From contig OU862933.1 of the NCBI GenBank assembly GCA_917880885.1, positions 5,875,452 to 5,939,451 of the forward strand: 64,000 nt of DNA, written 5' to 3'. The notes under the pieces are model-generated. The model was not told the DNA's origin, searched no databases, and saw nothing but the letters and a program-made list of their open reading frames with translations. The number at the start of each line of letters is the position of its first letter. Positions within the stretch are counted from its first letter, which is position 1. Positions 9,572-20,910 of the stretch are shown here, in pieces. The position numbers and the translations under genes were made by a program. This DNA is from Limnephilus marmoratus (taxonomy: Eukaryota; Arthropoda; Insecta; Trichoptera; Limnephilidae).

Positions 9572-9924
9572 TAAAAAAAACATTTGCACTAGTGCTAAAA
9601 TCCAGAGAGGTGATCGGAGAAAATGAAAAAAACACCGCGGAACGGAAATGGAAAAAACGCCGACCGGCTTCCTCCTAACTCACAATCTTTTAAATGGCTT
9701 GCCTAATTTACTATTGTTATAAATAATAGAAATATTTAAATAAATATCGCATCATTATTTGATTCTTCTCCTAATAAAGCTACTACCTGCCTACTGTAGT
9801 GCATACTGTTAAATAGGCTTATAGCTTATAGTTAGTTATAGGTTACTGAGCACTTTGAGTAGCCCTTAAAATATCAGCTCAAAGTCTCAAAAAATAAGAG
9901 ACCTTTTTTCATTAACTCCGCACG

Positions 9925-10345
9925 AAGCCCCGTGGAAAATAATTTCCTTCACCTTTTTCCTTCTCTTAAGATGCTGAAGAGACGCGTATTATTGTGGGAG
10001 GGAGGAAACACATAGGTCTGCAAATCGTTACACAGCCGAACTGTTGAACTCAATAACGAGTCGTAGAAGCGACCTGTTCTCATGTGACAAATACCAACCG
10101 TGTACATATCTAGTTCCTCGGAGAATTTTCCATTGTAGTACCGGTAGCACAAAGACAGCATACATACCTGACACCTGTGCTCTAAAACACTAAAGCAACC
10201 GATCGTTTCTGCACAGAGTCGAAGGTTTTTCATATATAATGGGATTCCAGACCAGAAGTGGCTGCCCAAATAAACAGTGCGGGGCACCTGCAATTTGCAA
10301 AGCCCTGTACCGTGGTGACCGGACAACTCCACAATGTACAACTTC
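9925..10345 (-). mobile_element. Diverged LINE 3' end, same family
   Basis: A minus-strand 136-codon frame (9949-10359) holds SHFWSGIPLYMKNL, LEHRCQVCMLSLCYRYYNG and CHMRTGRFYDS, all in the order of the 8890-9445 copy. Several in-frame deletions shorten it. Confidence 0.78.
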
Positions 10346-10529
10346 ATCACTCCTTTCAAAAGTCATTAAAAGTGATTAAAAAAATGTTTAAATGGGTTTC
10401 GTCAAGTTAGATAATGGGCTATTTTTTTTAAACCCATTTTAAACACTTTTCAATGTTAAAATTCCATTTTCTTGATTTGTCATGGAACCTTATTGGAGAA
10501 CGGCCATTGTTTCATCCTTACTTTTCAAT

Positions 10530-11190
10530 TATACTTCTTCTTCTTTGTGTGCCTTATCAGGTCCCCCCGACATTGGCGATCACTCTTGACAGTGGTTCTC
10601 TGTCTTGCGCTACCCGGAATAGCTCCTCCACAATTCTAATGCCGGTCCACTCTCGTATATTCGCAGCCAAGACATTTGTCTCCTGTCAGGCCCTCGGCGA
10701 CCCTCTATCTTGCCTTTCAATATTAAATGGAGCAAGTGATACTTCTCCCCTCGAAGTGCATGACCCAGATATGAAATTTTCCGGATTTTTATTAATGTAA
10801 GCAGTTCTCTATCTGCTCTAGCCGGCCTGAGAATGTCTATGTTGGTGATCATGTTGGTCCATGGAACCTTGAGCATTCTCCGGTGAAGCCACATTTCAAA
10901 ATCCTCTAACCTGTTCATGGCATTTACTTTCAAGGACTATGTTTCACATCTATGCAGCAAGACCGACCACACATAATATTTTAGCATTCTTTGCCTTAGT
11001 TTTAAGCTGATAACCCCTACGTCTGGGTCAAGAGTCTCCGTGAGAATACTGCCGAGGTATCTAAATCTTTCCACCTTTTTGACATTGCAACCATTTAACA
11101 GTATCACTGATTCAGAGTGATCTAGTCGTCCAAATGTCATCCATTTAGTTTTATTGACGTTGATATTATACAATAAGACAAAATAATGTT
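10530..11190 (-). mobile_element. RTE-like LINE C-terminal fragment
   Basis: The upstream frame (10937-11173) has NVNKTKWMTFG and VERFRYLGSILTE, the segment after the RT palm. A second frame (10610-10933) continues with FEMWLHRRMLKVPWT and ISYLGHALRGEKY, the usual C-terminal pattern of insect RTE-like endonuclease-RT elements. A frameshift separates them. On the plus strand it begins with TTCTTCTT, consistent with a GAA-type tail. Confidence 0.8.
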
Positions 11191-11858
11191 AAAACCTGGA
11201 CCACACTTAACTGTAATTGATATTCGCACACAACGGTTTCAAACCAAGTTTGGGACAGAAAGTTTTGCCCGCCGCTGCGCTGGTATCCCAATTATAGTAA
11301 AGGTTTAAAAAAACTGCTATTTCTCGTAACCTCTCGGAAGTATTTATAGGTTTCTAGGCGTAAATTGTCGGAAAAGATAAGATAAAAAGAGTTGACATAA
11401 GTACCTACTTTGTGTTTTCCTAAAACTTTGTTCGTTGTGATGGTGAAGTGATGATTTAATGTCACATATATTATGTTTTCGTAGCAATTTGCAATCTTAA
11501 TCGGCTTCGTTGGAAGATATATTTTCTGATTTCTGACTTTACAAGATTACAGTGTTGACAAGATAAAAAAAGTTAATGTCGAAACGATTGTAACTTTAAA
11601 ACATTGGTGCAAATTTTGCGATACGCCTTTCACAAAATACTTTTGTTTCTACCTGAAATCGAAACCTTAGATCTTAGATCAATAAAATATAAAGACATTT
11701 CAAAATTATTTTTATGATTTAAGTTTTCTTTTCATTGAAATTTACGATTATTTTTTATTTCTTTATTAGCACATTCATTGATTTATTTTTAAAATTTAAT
11801 AATTTTATGGGTTATTTTTACAATTAAATATCTTATAGATTGAATATTATTTTCAATA
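11191..11858. other. No recognisable gene
   Basis: AT-rich sequence without long frames or clear repeats. Confidence 0.5.
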
Positions 11859-12030
11859 CAGGGTGTTAAATATTTGACTTACTTTAACGAGTGATTCCTG
11901 ACATTCTTTTGTGTAAAAAATGTAAAAACTTTCGATGTGTGTTTTTTTCAATTTGAAAAATAAAATAAAAAAGTAGGTATTGGATAATTGGGGTCAGGGA
12001 GAGGGGTTGGGCGGTTACTCTGCTGAGCGA

Positions 12031-12436
12031 TAAGGGGCCATTAATTTATTACGTAAGACGAATTTAGCTAGTTTTCGACCCCCTCCCCCCTATTATAAGA
12101 AAAAATAAGAATAGGCCGACCCCCTCTCCCCCTGTTTAATATTTATTACGTAAGAATCTAAAGGGAAAAATGAATACATGTTTGGTTTGTTTTTACGTTT
12201 GTTTGCGCGGGTCCCTTGCCATGGAAATGGAAATCGTTTACCTATACGCATTCGAGCGAACCTCGGCACTCGCGCGGTTGCCCGCGCTTTTTCAAAGTAT
12301 AATTTTAACTTTGCGCATTTTTGTGATCTTATGTAAGAACTATCGAGACTCCCTCCCACCCCCTTGTAAGAAAAAATAAGACATGGTCGACCCCCTCCCC
12401 CCTAAATCGTCTTACGTAATAAATGAATGGCCCCTC
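12031..12436. mobile_element. GGGGCCATT foldback MITE
   Basis: The ends are inverted repeats around GGGGCCATTAATTTATTACG and CGTAATAAATGAATGGCCCC, with a CCCCCTCCCCCCTA tract just inside each arm. It sits within the spacer of the larger foldback element. No clean TSD is seen. Confidence 0.72.
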
Positions 12437-12496
12437 AGTAATGACATGTGAAAGTTTTTTTTGTTGGATTTTGAAGAAAAAAAAATTAAAAAAAGA

Positions 12497-13390
12497 GAGT
12501 GTGCAATTCACAAGCGGTAGAGTTGAAACCTTCAGAAGTAAACAAGAGTGGGAAGACTACGAAACACCACACAAAGAGGAGACCGCTAGACAACGACAAA
12601 TCACACAAAGAGGAGACCGATTATATCACCTCATTCTCTCGCAGGCTAAATTCTATAGATGTATGTGTTTGTCTCTTTTTAGTCGCTATTTTTCGTTTCA
12701 CCGAGTTTCAAATCACAACGTGATAAAGTAGTTTTCACTTCATCTATTTTCGAATCACAACATAAATTAGTTTTCACTTCATCGATTTTCAAATCACAAC
12801 GTGATAAAGAAATGTTCACTTCATGGTGTTTCAAATCACAACGTGCTAAAGAAGTTCTTACTTCATCGAGTTTCAAATCACAACGTGCTAAAGAAGTTCT
12901 TACTTCATCGAGTTTCAAATCACAACGTGATAAAGTAGTTTTCACTTCATCGAGTTTCAAATCACAACGTGATAAAGTAGTTTTCACTTCATCGATTTTC
13001 TAATCACAACGTGATACAGTAGTTTTCACTTCATCGATTTTCAAATCACAACAGGATAAAGTAGTTTACACTTCATCGATTTTCAAATCACAACGGGATA
13101 AAGTAGTTTTCATTTCATCGATTTTCAAATCACGTGATAAAGTAGTTTTCACTTCATCGATTTTCTAATCACAACGTGATACAGTAGTTTTCACTTCATC
13201 GATTTTCAAATCACAACAGGATAAAGTAGTTTTCACTTCATCGATTTTCAAATCACAGCGGGATAAAGTAGTTTTCACTTCATCGAGTTTCAAATCACAA
13301 GGTGATAAAGTAGTTTTCACTTCATCGATTTTCAAATCACCACATTCTAAAGAAGTTTTCACTTCAAAAATTTGAAAATTTTTGACCAGG
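12497..13390 (-). mobile_element. Repeat element carrying an expanded minisatellite
   Basis: The left part (GTGCAATTCAC..., CTCGCAGGCTAAAT, GTTTGTCTCTTTTTAGT) matches 46995-47160 in the same order. It then enters the 42-bp repeat array. The second copy has just one unit, and a third fragment with one unit lies at 48370-48460. The array is therefore a component of an interspersed element that expanded at this site. Confidence 0.65.
12702..13367 (-). repeat. 42-bp minisatellite, 16 units, heptad-coding
   Basis: Fourteen units are 42 bp and two are 39 bp, so every unit is a multiple of three. On the minus strand each unit encodes 14 residues of the type LSRCDLKLDEVKTT, with L-x2-C-x3-L-x2-V spacing, which is a two-heptad coiled-coil pattern. 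Frames are open at 12679-12987 and 13165-13410. They are separated by TAG stops in units 8 and 12, created by the same T-to-A change. Units 8-11 and 12-15 look like a duplicated higher-order block of 165 bp. Probably not a working gene. Confidence 0.9.
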
Positions 13391-14136
13391 AGTTTTTTTG
13401 AAGAGACCAAAATTTAATTTACATTTATGCCATTAGTGTACAGATCTTTATGCCAATAGTGTACATAACTGGTTATTTACTCAGGGAAGGAAATATTATA
13501 AAGAATGCCTTACATCTTAAAAACTGTTCTTATTTTTTCATATTTCTCCATTTAGAGTAAAAAATCTTATCTCTATATTAATTTTCAACCAAAACTTTAT
13601 ATTACGCTGATGCTTCTTTTCATATTTTTTGACATCGTTCGTCCGTTTCATACGTTGCCTAGGAATACCTGTATTTGTTTTTTGGGGTCTAAGATTATCA
13701 TTGTTCATCTGTATAGACTATAGATGATATATATATTTATTCTTATTTTTATTTCTATTATCCTTAAAATGTTATTATTTGTTACTTTTTTTAATTTGTT
13801 ATTCTATTTTATTTTTATTTACACAAGATTCACCTACTTTAACTCCTTTCCCGTATTTGATCATGTACCAAATACTAGTATGAATATTTTCCTCAATATG
13901 TATGCTACATGTGTATATGTTTGTACTTTCATCTACATATATGGATGATTTTACTTAGTATTTTATACTTAATATAACATCTTATGAACCTCGACCACCA
14001 TAATACGGGCATTTGCCTAGCTTGGTAGTCGAAAAACCATGTAAAACAAACCTGTAACAAACAAAATGAATAATGAAAATTTTAAATATAATTCTACCCC
14101 AAATAATGTCAGAAATCACTCGTCAAAGTAAATCAG

Positions 14137-14833
14137 GTACGTCCGCATATTTCATGTATGAATTACCAAATTCCCTTAAGATTTTTTTCCGTCATATTGT
14201 GTAAAGGTTTGTACATTACAATACTGATATGGTCGAAACTAATCTCAATGCAATTAATATACATAGCTCTTTATATTTTATCTATGGACCTACTAGTTCA
14301 AGTCCCCGGCGATGCCCGGGCTTCACACGTAGATTTTCGGTAGCGACTTTCCTCTTTACCTCCAAGATAGTTTTTTAATTATTGTATCACTCACCCATTA
14401 TCCTTAATATGTGTATAAATGATACGTATGCGTGTGTGTATGTATGTACATGTATGCATATAAATGTATCTACATTCTTGTGATAAGAACCAATTCGCTT
14501 TGGATTGGCATCTCTTTGACATGTTTATTAAAATCACCAACATCCTCCATGCATTCTAATATAAACCCGTATCTTCGGTAAACATTATAAATTCTGTACT
14601 GGCTGCAATTGCATGCTTGTTTGTGCAGATAAGATATAAAGTTCTAATTAAGATGGCTGGAAGCATGTTCATTAGCGAAGACGTAGACACCAAGTTGTCA
14701 CTGTGACCTAAAAATAAACTTGAGAATAAAAATGGTTCGTTTTTATATTGACTGCGATCTTTCGTATGGTCTGTAAACCTGGACACGAAGCCATAAACGA
14801 ACATGGAAGAAAGAAACTTTCGAATTGTGGATT
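14137..14833. other. No gene; short Helitron-like motif
   Basis: Around 14290-14345 is CTACTAGTTCAAGTCC followed by GCCCGGGCTTCACACG, resembling the end of Lep1-type Helitrons. The rest shows no recognisable feature. Confidence 0.4.
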
Positions 14834-15325
14834 TTAATCCCTCAGGCTAATTAGTTCGGTTTTCGGAACAACTTAAATATGTCACATAGAAATCATGATA
14901 TCTCCCTTACTACAATAATAAGAAATATGATCTAAACGGTGATAGAAAAAGAAAACACCACGCTTTATATTAAAATTTAAAAATTAATCACCTATTTATC
15001 GTGCAATTTAAACGTAAACCTTGATGAATCCAAAGTTTCCCGCAGCAATTTAAAAAAAAAAAATTTTTGCTGCGGTTTCTTTGGGAATTTTTAATTAATT
15101 TATTTACATGAATTGATAAAAAAAATGAGTTAATGGTAATGTTTATAATACATTTGCCTAATAACATATTTAAGCGTTTTTGCTTTTTTTGTTATCAGTA
15201 ATTTTAATTAGAAAAAACATAAGGTGAGCCAATTTTTTAAAACTTTTTTTATATATGCATTTCAAATTATTTGTATTTTACAAAATATATGTTTATTTCG
15301 AAAGCGTATTTCATCACCTTTCTCC
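14834..15325 (+). repeat. Interspersed repeat, copy 1 (pair with 62690-64000)
   Basis: It shares with 62690 onwards the ordered blocks CCCTCAGGCTAAT, AAATATGATCTAAACGGTG, GAGTTAACGGTAA-like, TATCAGTAATTTT and AAGCGTATTTCATCACCTTT. An internal hairpin (CCGCAGCAA ... TTGCTGCGG, about 15041-15078) is present here but decayed in the other copy. Class unknown. Confidence 0.72.
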
Positions 15326-17149
15326 ATTTATTTGGATTTTATTGCAACGTCGATATATATTTTGATTTTTCGAAAAATAGACTAAGTGATAAAGATACTT
15401 TCTCAACATATTTGGTAGATGTAGATGTTTTTTTACAAATAGTCGTTTTTTCGGTGGCGGTTTTCTCTAAAGTGTATTTGTGCAGTGAATTTCCATAAAA
15501 AAGATGAGAAAAAAACTAAATTTTAATATAATTTTACCTAACAGTGAATTTTACTAACAGCAAAATTGTATTATAATTTTACTTTAGTGCTAAAAAGTAT
15601 TCACCCGACCCCATGCTATCCGAGTTTGAGATCGAAATGAATCCCATATGTGCGTTTCAAAATCAGCGACTAAGGAACTTTCTATTCTAAGAAATAGTTC
15701 ATACAAAACTTACTATTTGCGCTTCAACGGTAAACTGTGCGAGTTTGCAAACCTTAGGAATCTGCTAGCTACGCGGGTGCAGACTATGCACCAAGTTTGC
15801 AAGGAATATTATTTTGCAAGCATCAATAATTTTTTTCTGTAATTATCGTGATCTAATTTGTGGTTAAAAATAGGTTAATTACCCACTGAAGATGTTATTT
15901 TTTTATATTAAAAAACGAATAATTTCTTGCGTAAATTGGGATTTTAGCATGTAAAACCACTTTTGTATGGTCTACGACATTGCGTTAATTTGCCACAGAT
16001 GACTAATGAATCGCAAAATTGTATCATGAGGCTTGGACTTTAATCTCTGGTGCAGTGATATGATGAAATTTCTTTGGTAAATATAGACATAACTATGGAA
16101 AAAATATTATATTATACATAAATTAAATAAAATTTGCTAATAATACCCAAGTTCTAAAGAATAAGATGGACGAAAGACGAGATAAAAGAGATGCCGAACA
16201 TCATAGCTTCGATACTTACTGGTGTTTAGGCCGCTGTCGCTCCCTGCAGGATTAAGATCCATTTGAAGACATCCAACCTCCGATAGGGGAACCAGAAGAT
16301 GGGGAAAGTAAGCAAAACAAAATCCAGTAGAGAAAATATTAACATTCCAAGGCATTGACACCAAATTTAGTGGTCGATGCTAGAAGAGGTTACATATTCA
16401 TGGACACTGAATTAGGGAAACTTTAAACTGACAGTCACTAGAGTTAAACAAATATTTTGTTAAATGGAGCTAACTTTGTTACATGATCATGATATATGGC
16501 GCTATGTCCTCTTCATATACTACGGCATGGTTTGTACTGATAACGCGAGCGTAACACGCGTGTTTACCTGCTCACACAAAAAATATTTGTTTGCTCAGAG
16601 AAATATTATTTTGGTGAGTTTCTAACTACCATGAATTTTGTAAATATAAATATTTTAATTCTGACAACAGTTTAACGCGAAAAACTTAGCAGGCTGCCAA
16701 AGATCGAACTAAAGATGTTGCTTTTTTTAAATTTCATTATATTTTTCAATAGCGATGTATTTTCTATTGATTCCCCCAAAATCGACAGTAAAGAGGAAAC
16801 CGACTACAATGCTAAGTGTGTCGTTATGAACTAATTACAACTTAACGCGAATAACTTTGCTGAACAGACCCGGCTTTTCCATGGAAACGATACCCACAAT
16901 AGAATCGCCTACAAATTGAGTTCTATAAATTGACCGTAGATTTTCGAAAAATAGATCAGGTGAAAGCACGCTATTAAGAGGAAGCAACAATCCAAAAATG
17001 CGTATACATTCTTAGTGTGCCTTATATCGCCACTAATACAGGTAATAGGCGTGAAAATCGCTTGACAAAGAGAGTCTAGAAACGTTCCAATTCAAACGCA
17101 AAAGTGGTTTTTATTTATTATGAAAAAAATATTCAAGCGAAACTGTCAC
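15326..17149. other. No recognisable gene
   Basis: AT-rich sequence with only short frames. TTAACGCGAAAAACTT and a similar string recur near 16674 and 16843 but do not define an element. Confidence 0.45.
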
Positions 17150-17325
17150 AGAAAATCTACATTTTTTAATTGAATTTATGAAGTAAAACTTCTTTATGAA
17201 CGCTTGACCTGGGGAGTAAGCTGGTGAATGCGTGACGAGAGCGTTATGAAAAGTGTGATCCGGCGAGGCGAACGGAAGTTGAGAGGGAGATATATGTTAA
17301 TGAAGTTTTACTTCAGTCGTGTGGC
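17150..17325. repeat. Inverted-repeat element with TGAAGTAAAACTTC ends
   Basis: TGAAGTAAAACTTC at about 17178 is matched by GAAGTTTTACTTCA at about 17306. The GC-richer centre looks like a short MITE. No TSD could be assigned. Confidence 0.42.
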
Positions 17326-17539
17326 CTAAAGCATACTCGTTTTTTTTTTAAGTTTCTTAGGTGCATTCATTACTAATTAAAAAAATATATTTTTTAGTAT
17401 TTCAAGCTTATATTTTTTATAATGTAATTAACAATTCTTATTTTAACTCTACTCAAGCAAAATTATAGGAAAAGCTTCCATTTATCATAAACATATTTTT
17501 TGGTATTCATAATGTTAACTGATTTATAGTAAAGATTTA

Positions 17540-17698
17540 GGGTGGGTTTCTTCATTTACAGAGAATGCTAAATGCAATGCTAATTGTAAAAATAAACGAT
17601 CGAAATTTAAAATTTAAACGAAATTTCTATGCATTTGACCGTTTACTTTTACAATTAGCATTGCATTTAGCATTCTCGGTAAATGAAGAAACCCACCA
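17540..17698. mobile_element. PIF/Harbinger-type MITE with TTA TSD
   Basis: Inverted repeats of about 50 bp (GGTGGGTTTCTTCATTTAC...) form almost the whole 159-bp element. TTA flanks it at 17537-17539 and 17699-17701. TTA/TAA duplication with G-rich ends fits PIF/Harbinger. Confidence 0.85.
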
Positions 17699-18159
17699 TT
17701 AATCTAAAATAGTAATTTTACGTTGAGTTTCGTCATAAGGTTGTCGACTTAACAGCTACACAACCAAAGAATCGAACAACCAATCTTTTTTTGAAATCTT
17801 TAATTTTGTATCTAAAATACCTATACTAGCGACGCTACCGACTGAAAATTTAAGTGTTGATCTGAATTCGGTTTTCAAAATATATAATGGCGCCTGTTCC
17901 AATTCTACATTGCGTGCTTTGCGCAGGACGCAGCCGCCCGTACCAGATTATCTAGTTAGGTAGTACCTACGTAGCGGCTGTAGTTACCTAGTACCTACGG
18001 CCGTAATATTTGATATTTTCCATACAACACATCATAGCGCTGTTCATTTGCTCCATTGTACGGGAAGGTTACCCCACTTCCTGTCATTTCGACGGCTCCA
18101 GTCCACTACCGAAGCAACGCACGCTGAACGGACTACAGTCAAAGCTAGTTGAAAAGAAT

Positions 18160-19005
18160 TGTTACTTAAAAAGGAATAACCGTATTCCAAAATCTACGAT
18201 AGCAACACAAAAGTATCGCAGCACAAACAAATCTATTCCAAAATTTACGACAACACAGAAGTACAGTTTGTCAAATAAGAGTAGAAAATATATGAGGGCG
18301 CCACTGTTGATCATATGGCAATACTAAACACATAACTCATGGTGTTAAAGTAAAGCTGTGTAACCTACATTTTTATAAAAAATTAAAAAGGCATAATAAT
18401 GGAAAAAATATTTTTTCATTGCAGTATAGATACCCGCCAATCTCAAAATTAGAATTGCGTATAGGTATATTATTATTATACCTTTGCAATTTTGTGTTAA
18501 CATAATGAAGAATAACTATAATGTAATAAAATATAAAGCACAGTTTAGAAATTGTTCACATTTATTTAATACTAGATAAAGTACCTAGCGTTGCCTGGGC
18601 TTTAGATCATGTCTCTAATTTTAGATCTGAATATTTAACTCATTCAGATCTAAAAGTAGTGTAACTAAACTCACCATTAGTGATTCTTCGTTTCTATCTA
18701 TTGTTAAATTCAAATTTATGTTAAATTAAATTAAAGCAAATCATTTTATAAATCACCTTTTAATCAAATTTATGTCATGAAGAAAAAATGTTTTTTAAAA
18801 TGTGGTTTACTGTGTTCTGCACATTCAGTGTCATTGCACTTCAAAAAAATATTTGACAGTTAAATTGGTGTTGCCAGTCTACAAATTTATTAGTTCAAGT
18901 TTTTATATTTTCTACTCTTTTTTGACAGACTATAAATGTACCATTATAAAACTATTCCAAAATTTACAACAGCAACAGAAAATAAACGCAGCACATCAAT
19001 TTCTC
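18160..19005 (+). repeat. Short tandem units split by a MITE
   Basis: Before the MITE, units with TATTCCAAAATCTACGA and TATTCCAAAATTTACGA occur. After it, TATTCCAAAATTTACAA appears. The MITE therefore landed in a short tandem array of roughly 57-bp units. Confidence 0.55.
18264..18932 (+). mobile_element. Tc1/mariner-type MITE, copy 2
   Basis: It starts CAGTTTGTCAAATAAGAGTA, ends with the inverse TTTTTTGACAGACTA, and is flanked by TA at 18262-18263 and 18933-18934. The interior is the reverse complement of 7929-8617, including the AGATCTGAAT palindrome. Confidence 0.85.
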
Positions 19006-19529
19006 TTTTTGAAAAGATTTTTTTAAAGAACGAATAAAGCCTGTTCCGAAATTTAAGTCAACAAAAATACTGCACTTTTTTTTATTAAAATTCTTAAAAG
19101 AACTAAACCAAATCTAAAACATTATATAAAAATAATCCACTTCTAAAAGGTGTATAATTTGTACGGAAACATTTACGTTATGACTTATGACACAGAAACT
19201 CATTATTTCACAGCAATAAATAAATATTCATTACTAACGAATCAATAATCTCAGTATAAGGTTAAAAATAAATATTGACTAAGATTTAATCTAGTGCATA
19301 TCGACCAAAATTATATCCAAATTATCTTGAATTTTTTAGAGAAAACATATATTTTTTTATCTACCTAGTTAATTATAATTACTACGTGATTTGCAAAAAT
19401 TATCCATAAGAATGTAATGCCTGCTCTACACTCTTGGAAATAATATATGAAAGACCCGAGCGCGGGAGTATAGTAGACGCGCTCGCACAGCCTCGGCGTT
19501 CCTCGCGTTGCTTCTTCAGCAGCTCGGTA

Positions 19530-19670
19530 CATGCGAATTATACAGCACAAAAGTCTTAACTGCCTGGAGCCAGTGCGACTACGAAATCCCCAATAAAGGG
19601 TTCAATGTTTTAAGGAGGAATGTTGGGAAGTTACTGTCCTTCAAATCTGGCAAATATCAACCATGACCAA
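19530..19670 (-). mobile_element. tRNA-SINE body fragment
   Basis: TGCCTGGAGCCAGTGCGACTA and GTTGGGAAGTTACTGTCC align with the body of the SINE seen at 22215-22735 and 50452-50690. The head and tail are lost. Confidence 0.5.
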
Positions 19671-19919
19671 ATTTTATTTGAAGTTTCTTTTCAATTCTGA
19701 ACGGTGGTGTTACGTGAGTCTCTACCACACTGAAAAATGTGTGGATAATTAACAGAAGCGATCCACAAACAAAAATAATGCAAGCAACAACTGCACGAAA
19801 TAAGAGTAAAAATGTAGCATTCGGAATCCCTTGCCTCGGGTAAATTGTATGTATAAAGATGTATAAAGCGCGTCGTGGGGTAAACCTGTTTACAACACTG
19901 AATCGGCTCGCAAACGGTA

Positions 19920-20553
19920 AACCCGAATTTATGTTGTGCAACTAGTTGCACGCGTGCTCCAAATAATTGCGCGATATAAAAAATTTGTGTAAATTACGCA
20001 AATTTAATGTCGTGCAATCTTCAGTACCATGGCATCATGGCACCATCAACAACGAAGCTTTTTTCTGCAATGCACAATGTTGTTCTACACAGTACTAAAT
20101 AAATGAAATACCGTCACGAAAGAAAAGGCGACGTTGAATTCGAGGGTAGTTATCAAGAAAGCGTCTGGGTGCAATGCAGTTAAGCAAATTAAGATCCTGA
20201 TAGCTATAAAAACCATTTTCGAATGAGAGAACCTCTACTTAATACTTTATAGAGCATTCCAGCGTTGATTTGTCATTTTCAACGTTAAAACTCTCACGCA
20301 GTTACAAATAAAAAAACACACGTCCGCTCAGCTGAAATGCTTTCGCGACACTAGTCATATCACGTTTTTTACGCTACGCAATTAGTTGTTTACCACTAGC
20401 GGTGCCGAAATTTTGCACTAGCGCGATTCTAATTTTTTGGCGTACAACTGATATATGCATGATGAAACTATATGTTTACACGTGAAACCAGCATTGCAAC
20501 TAATGTCAACAAACAAATTGTGCGCAACTAGTTGCGTAAGGTAAATTCGGCTT
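19920..20553. mobile_element. MITE with TA TSD and CAACTAGTTG motifs
   Basis: The ends AACCCGAATTTA and TAAATTCGGCTT are inverted, with TA on both sides (19918-19919, 20554-20555). The palindrome GCAACTAGTTGC lies near both ends. No transposase is present. The TA duplication suggests a Tc1/mariner-like driver. Confidence 0.65.
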
Positions 20554-20848
20554 TAGTTAGTGTAGATCAGACACACACTTCGGATATATCATGAGGTAAA
20601 GGTGATTTCCCTTCAACCTTATCGTATTTACAAGGAAATTAGGAGCCTAAGACACTATCTTTAAAAATTGTTATCAGCGAAAATGGTTTAGTGATAATTT
20701 AAATCCAAATCATTAGATACGGGCAAGAACCCGCCAAACGATGTCGTTTTTTAAGTGGTTCGCATTTGACAGTTTTTATAATCCAGTTTCTTTAGAAAAT
20801 GTAGTTGAGAGAAATAAGTGAAAAAAGTGACACAAATCGGATTACAAA

Positions 20849-20910
20849 ATGGAGAACGTTAACGGAGTACACAATCTGAACACCAATGGGGATGTACGAA
20901 AATTTTTGGG
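20849..20910 (+). CDS. Candidate host first coding exon
   Basis: ATG at 20849 sits in a good context (CAAAATGG). Twenty codons (MENVNGVHNLNTNGDVRKFL) plus two bases run to a strong donor, GGG|GTAAGC at 20911. The preceding bases have an insect 5'-UTR look (AAGTGAAAAAAGTG). The base composition is less AT-rich than the surroundings. The exon ends in phase 2, the same phase as the exon at 41949-42247, so the two might be alternative first exons. I do not recognise the protein. No second exon is seen nearby. A chance frame cannot be excluded. Confidence 0.42.

Larger units (their letters stand above)
11859..14136. mobile_element. CAGGGTGT foldback MITE expanded by nested insertions
   Basis: The left arm (11859-11960) starts CAGGGTGTTA and includes GAGTGATTCCTGACATT. 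The right arm (about 14085-14136) carries the inverse AATGTCAGAAATCACTC. Complete copies at 49867-50153 and 61362-61707 are only 287 and 346 bp, so about 2 kb here is later insertion, including the MITE at 12031-12436 and the minisatellite element at 12497-13390. The right terminus has lost its final CACCCTG. Confidence 0.72.

Noticed and set aside
9484..9678. Open frame across the (TA)n tract
   Set aside because: It codes an alternating Tyr/Ile run and is an artefact of the microsatellite.
12702..13367. CRISPR-like array of regular repeats
   Set aside because: There are no unique spacers; units are contiguous 42-bp copies, and the host is a eukaryote. It is a minisatellite.
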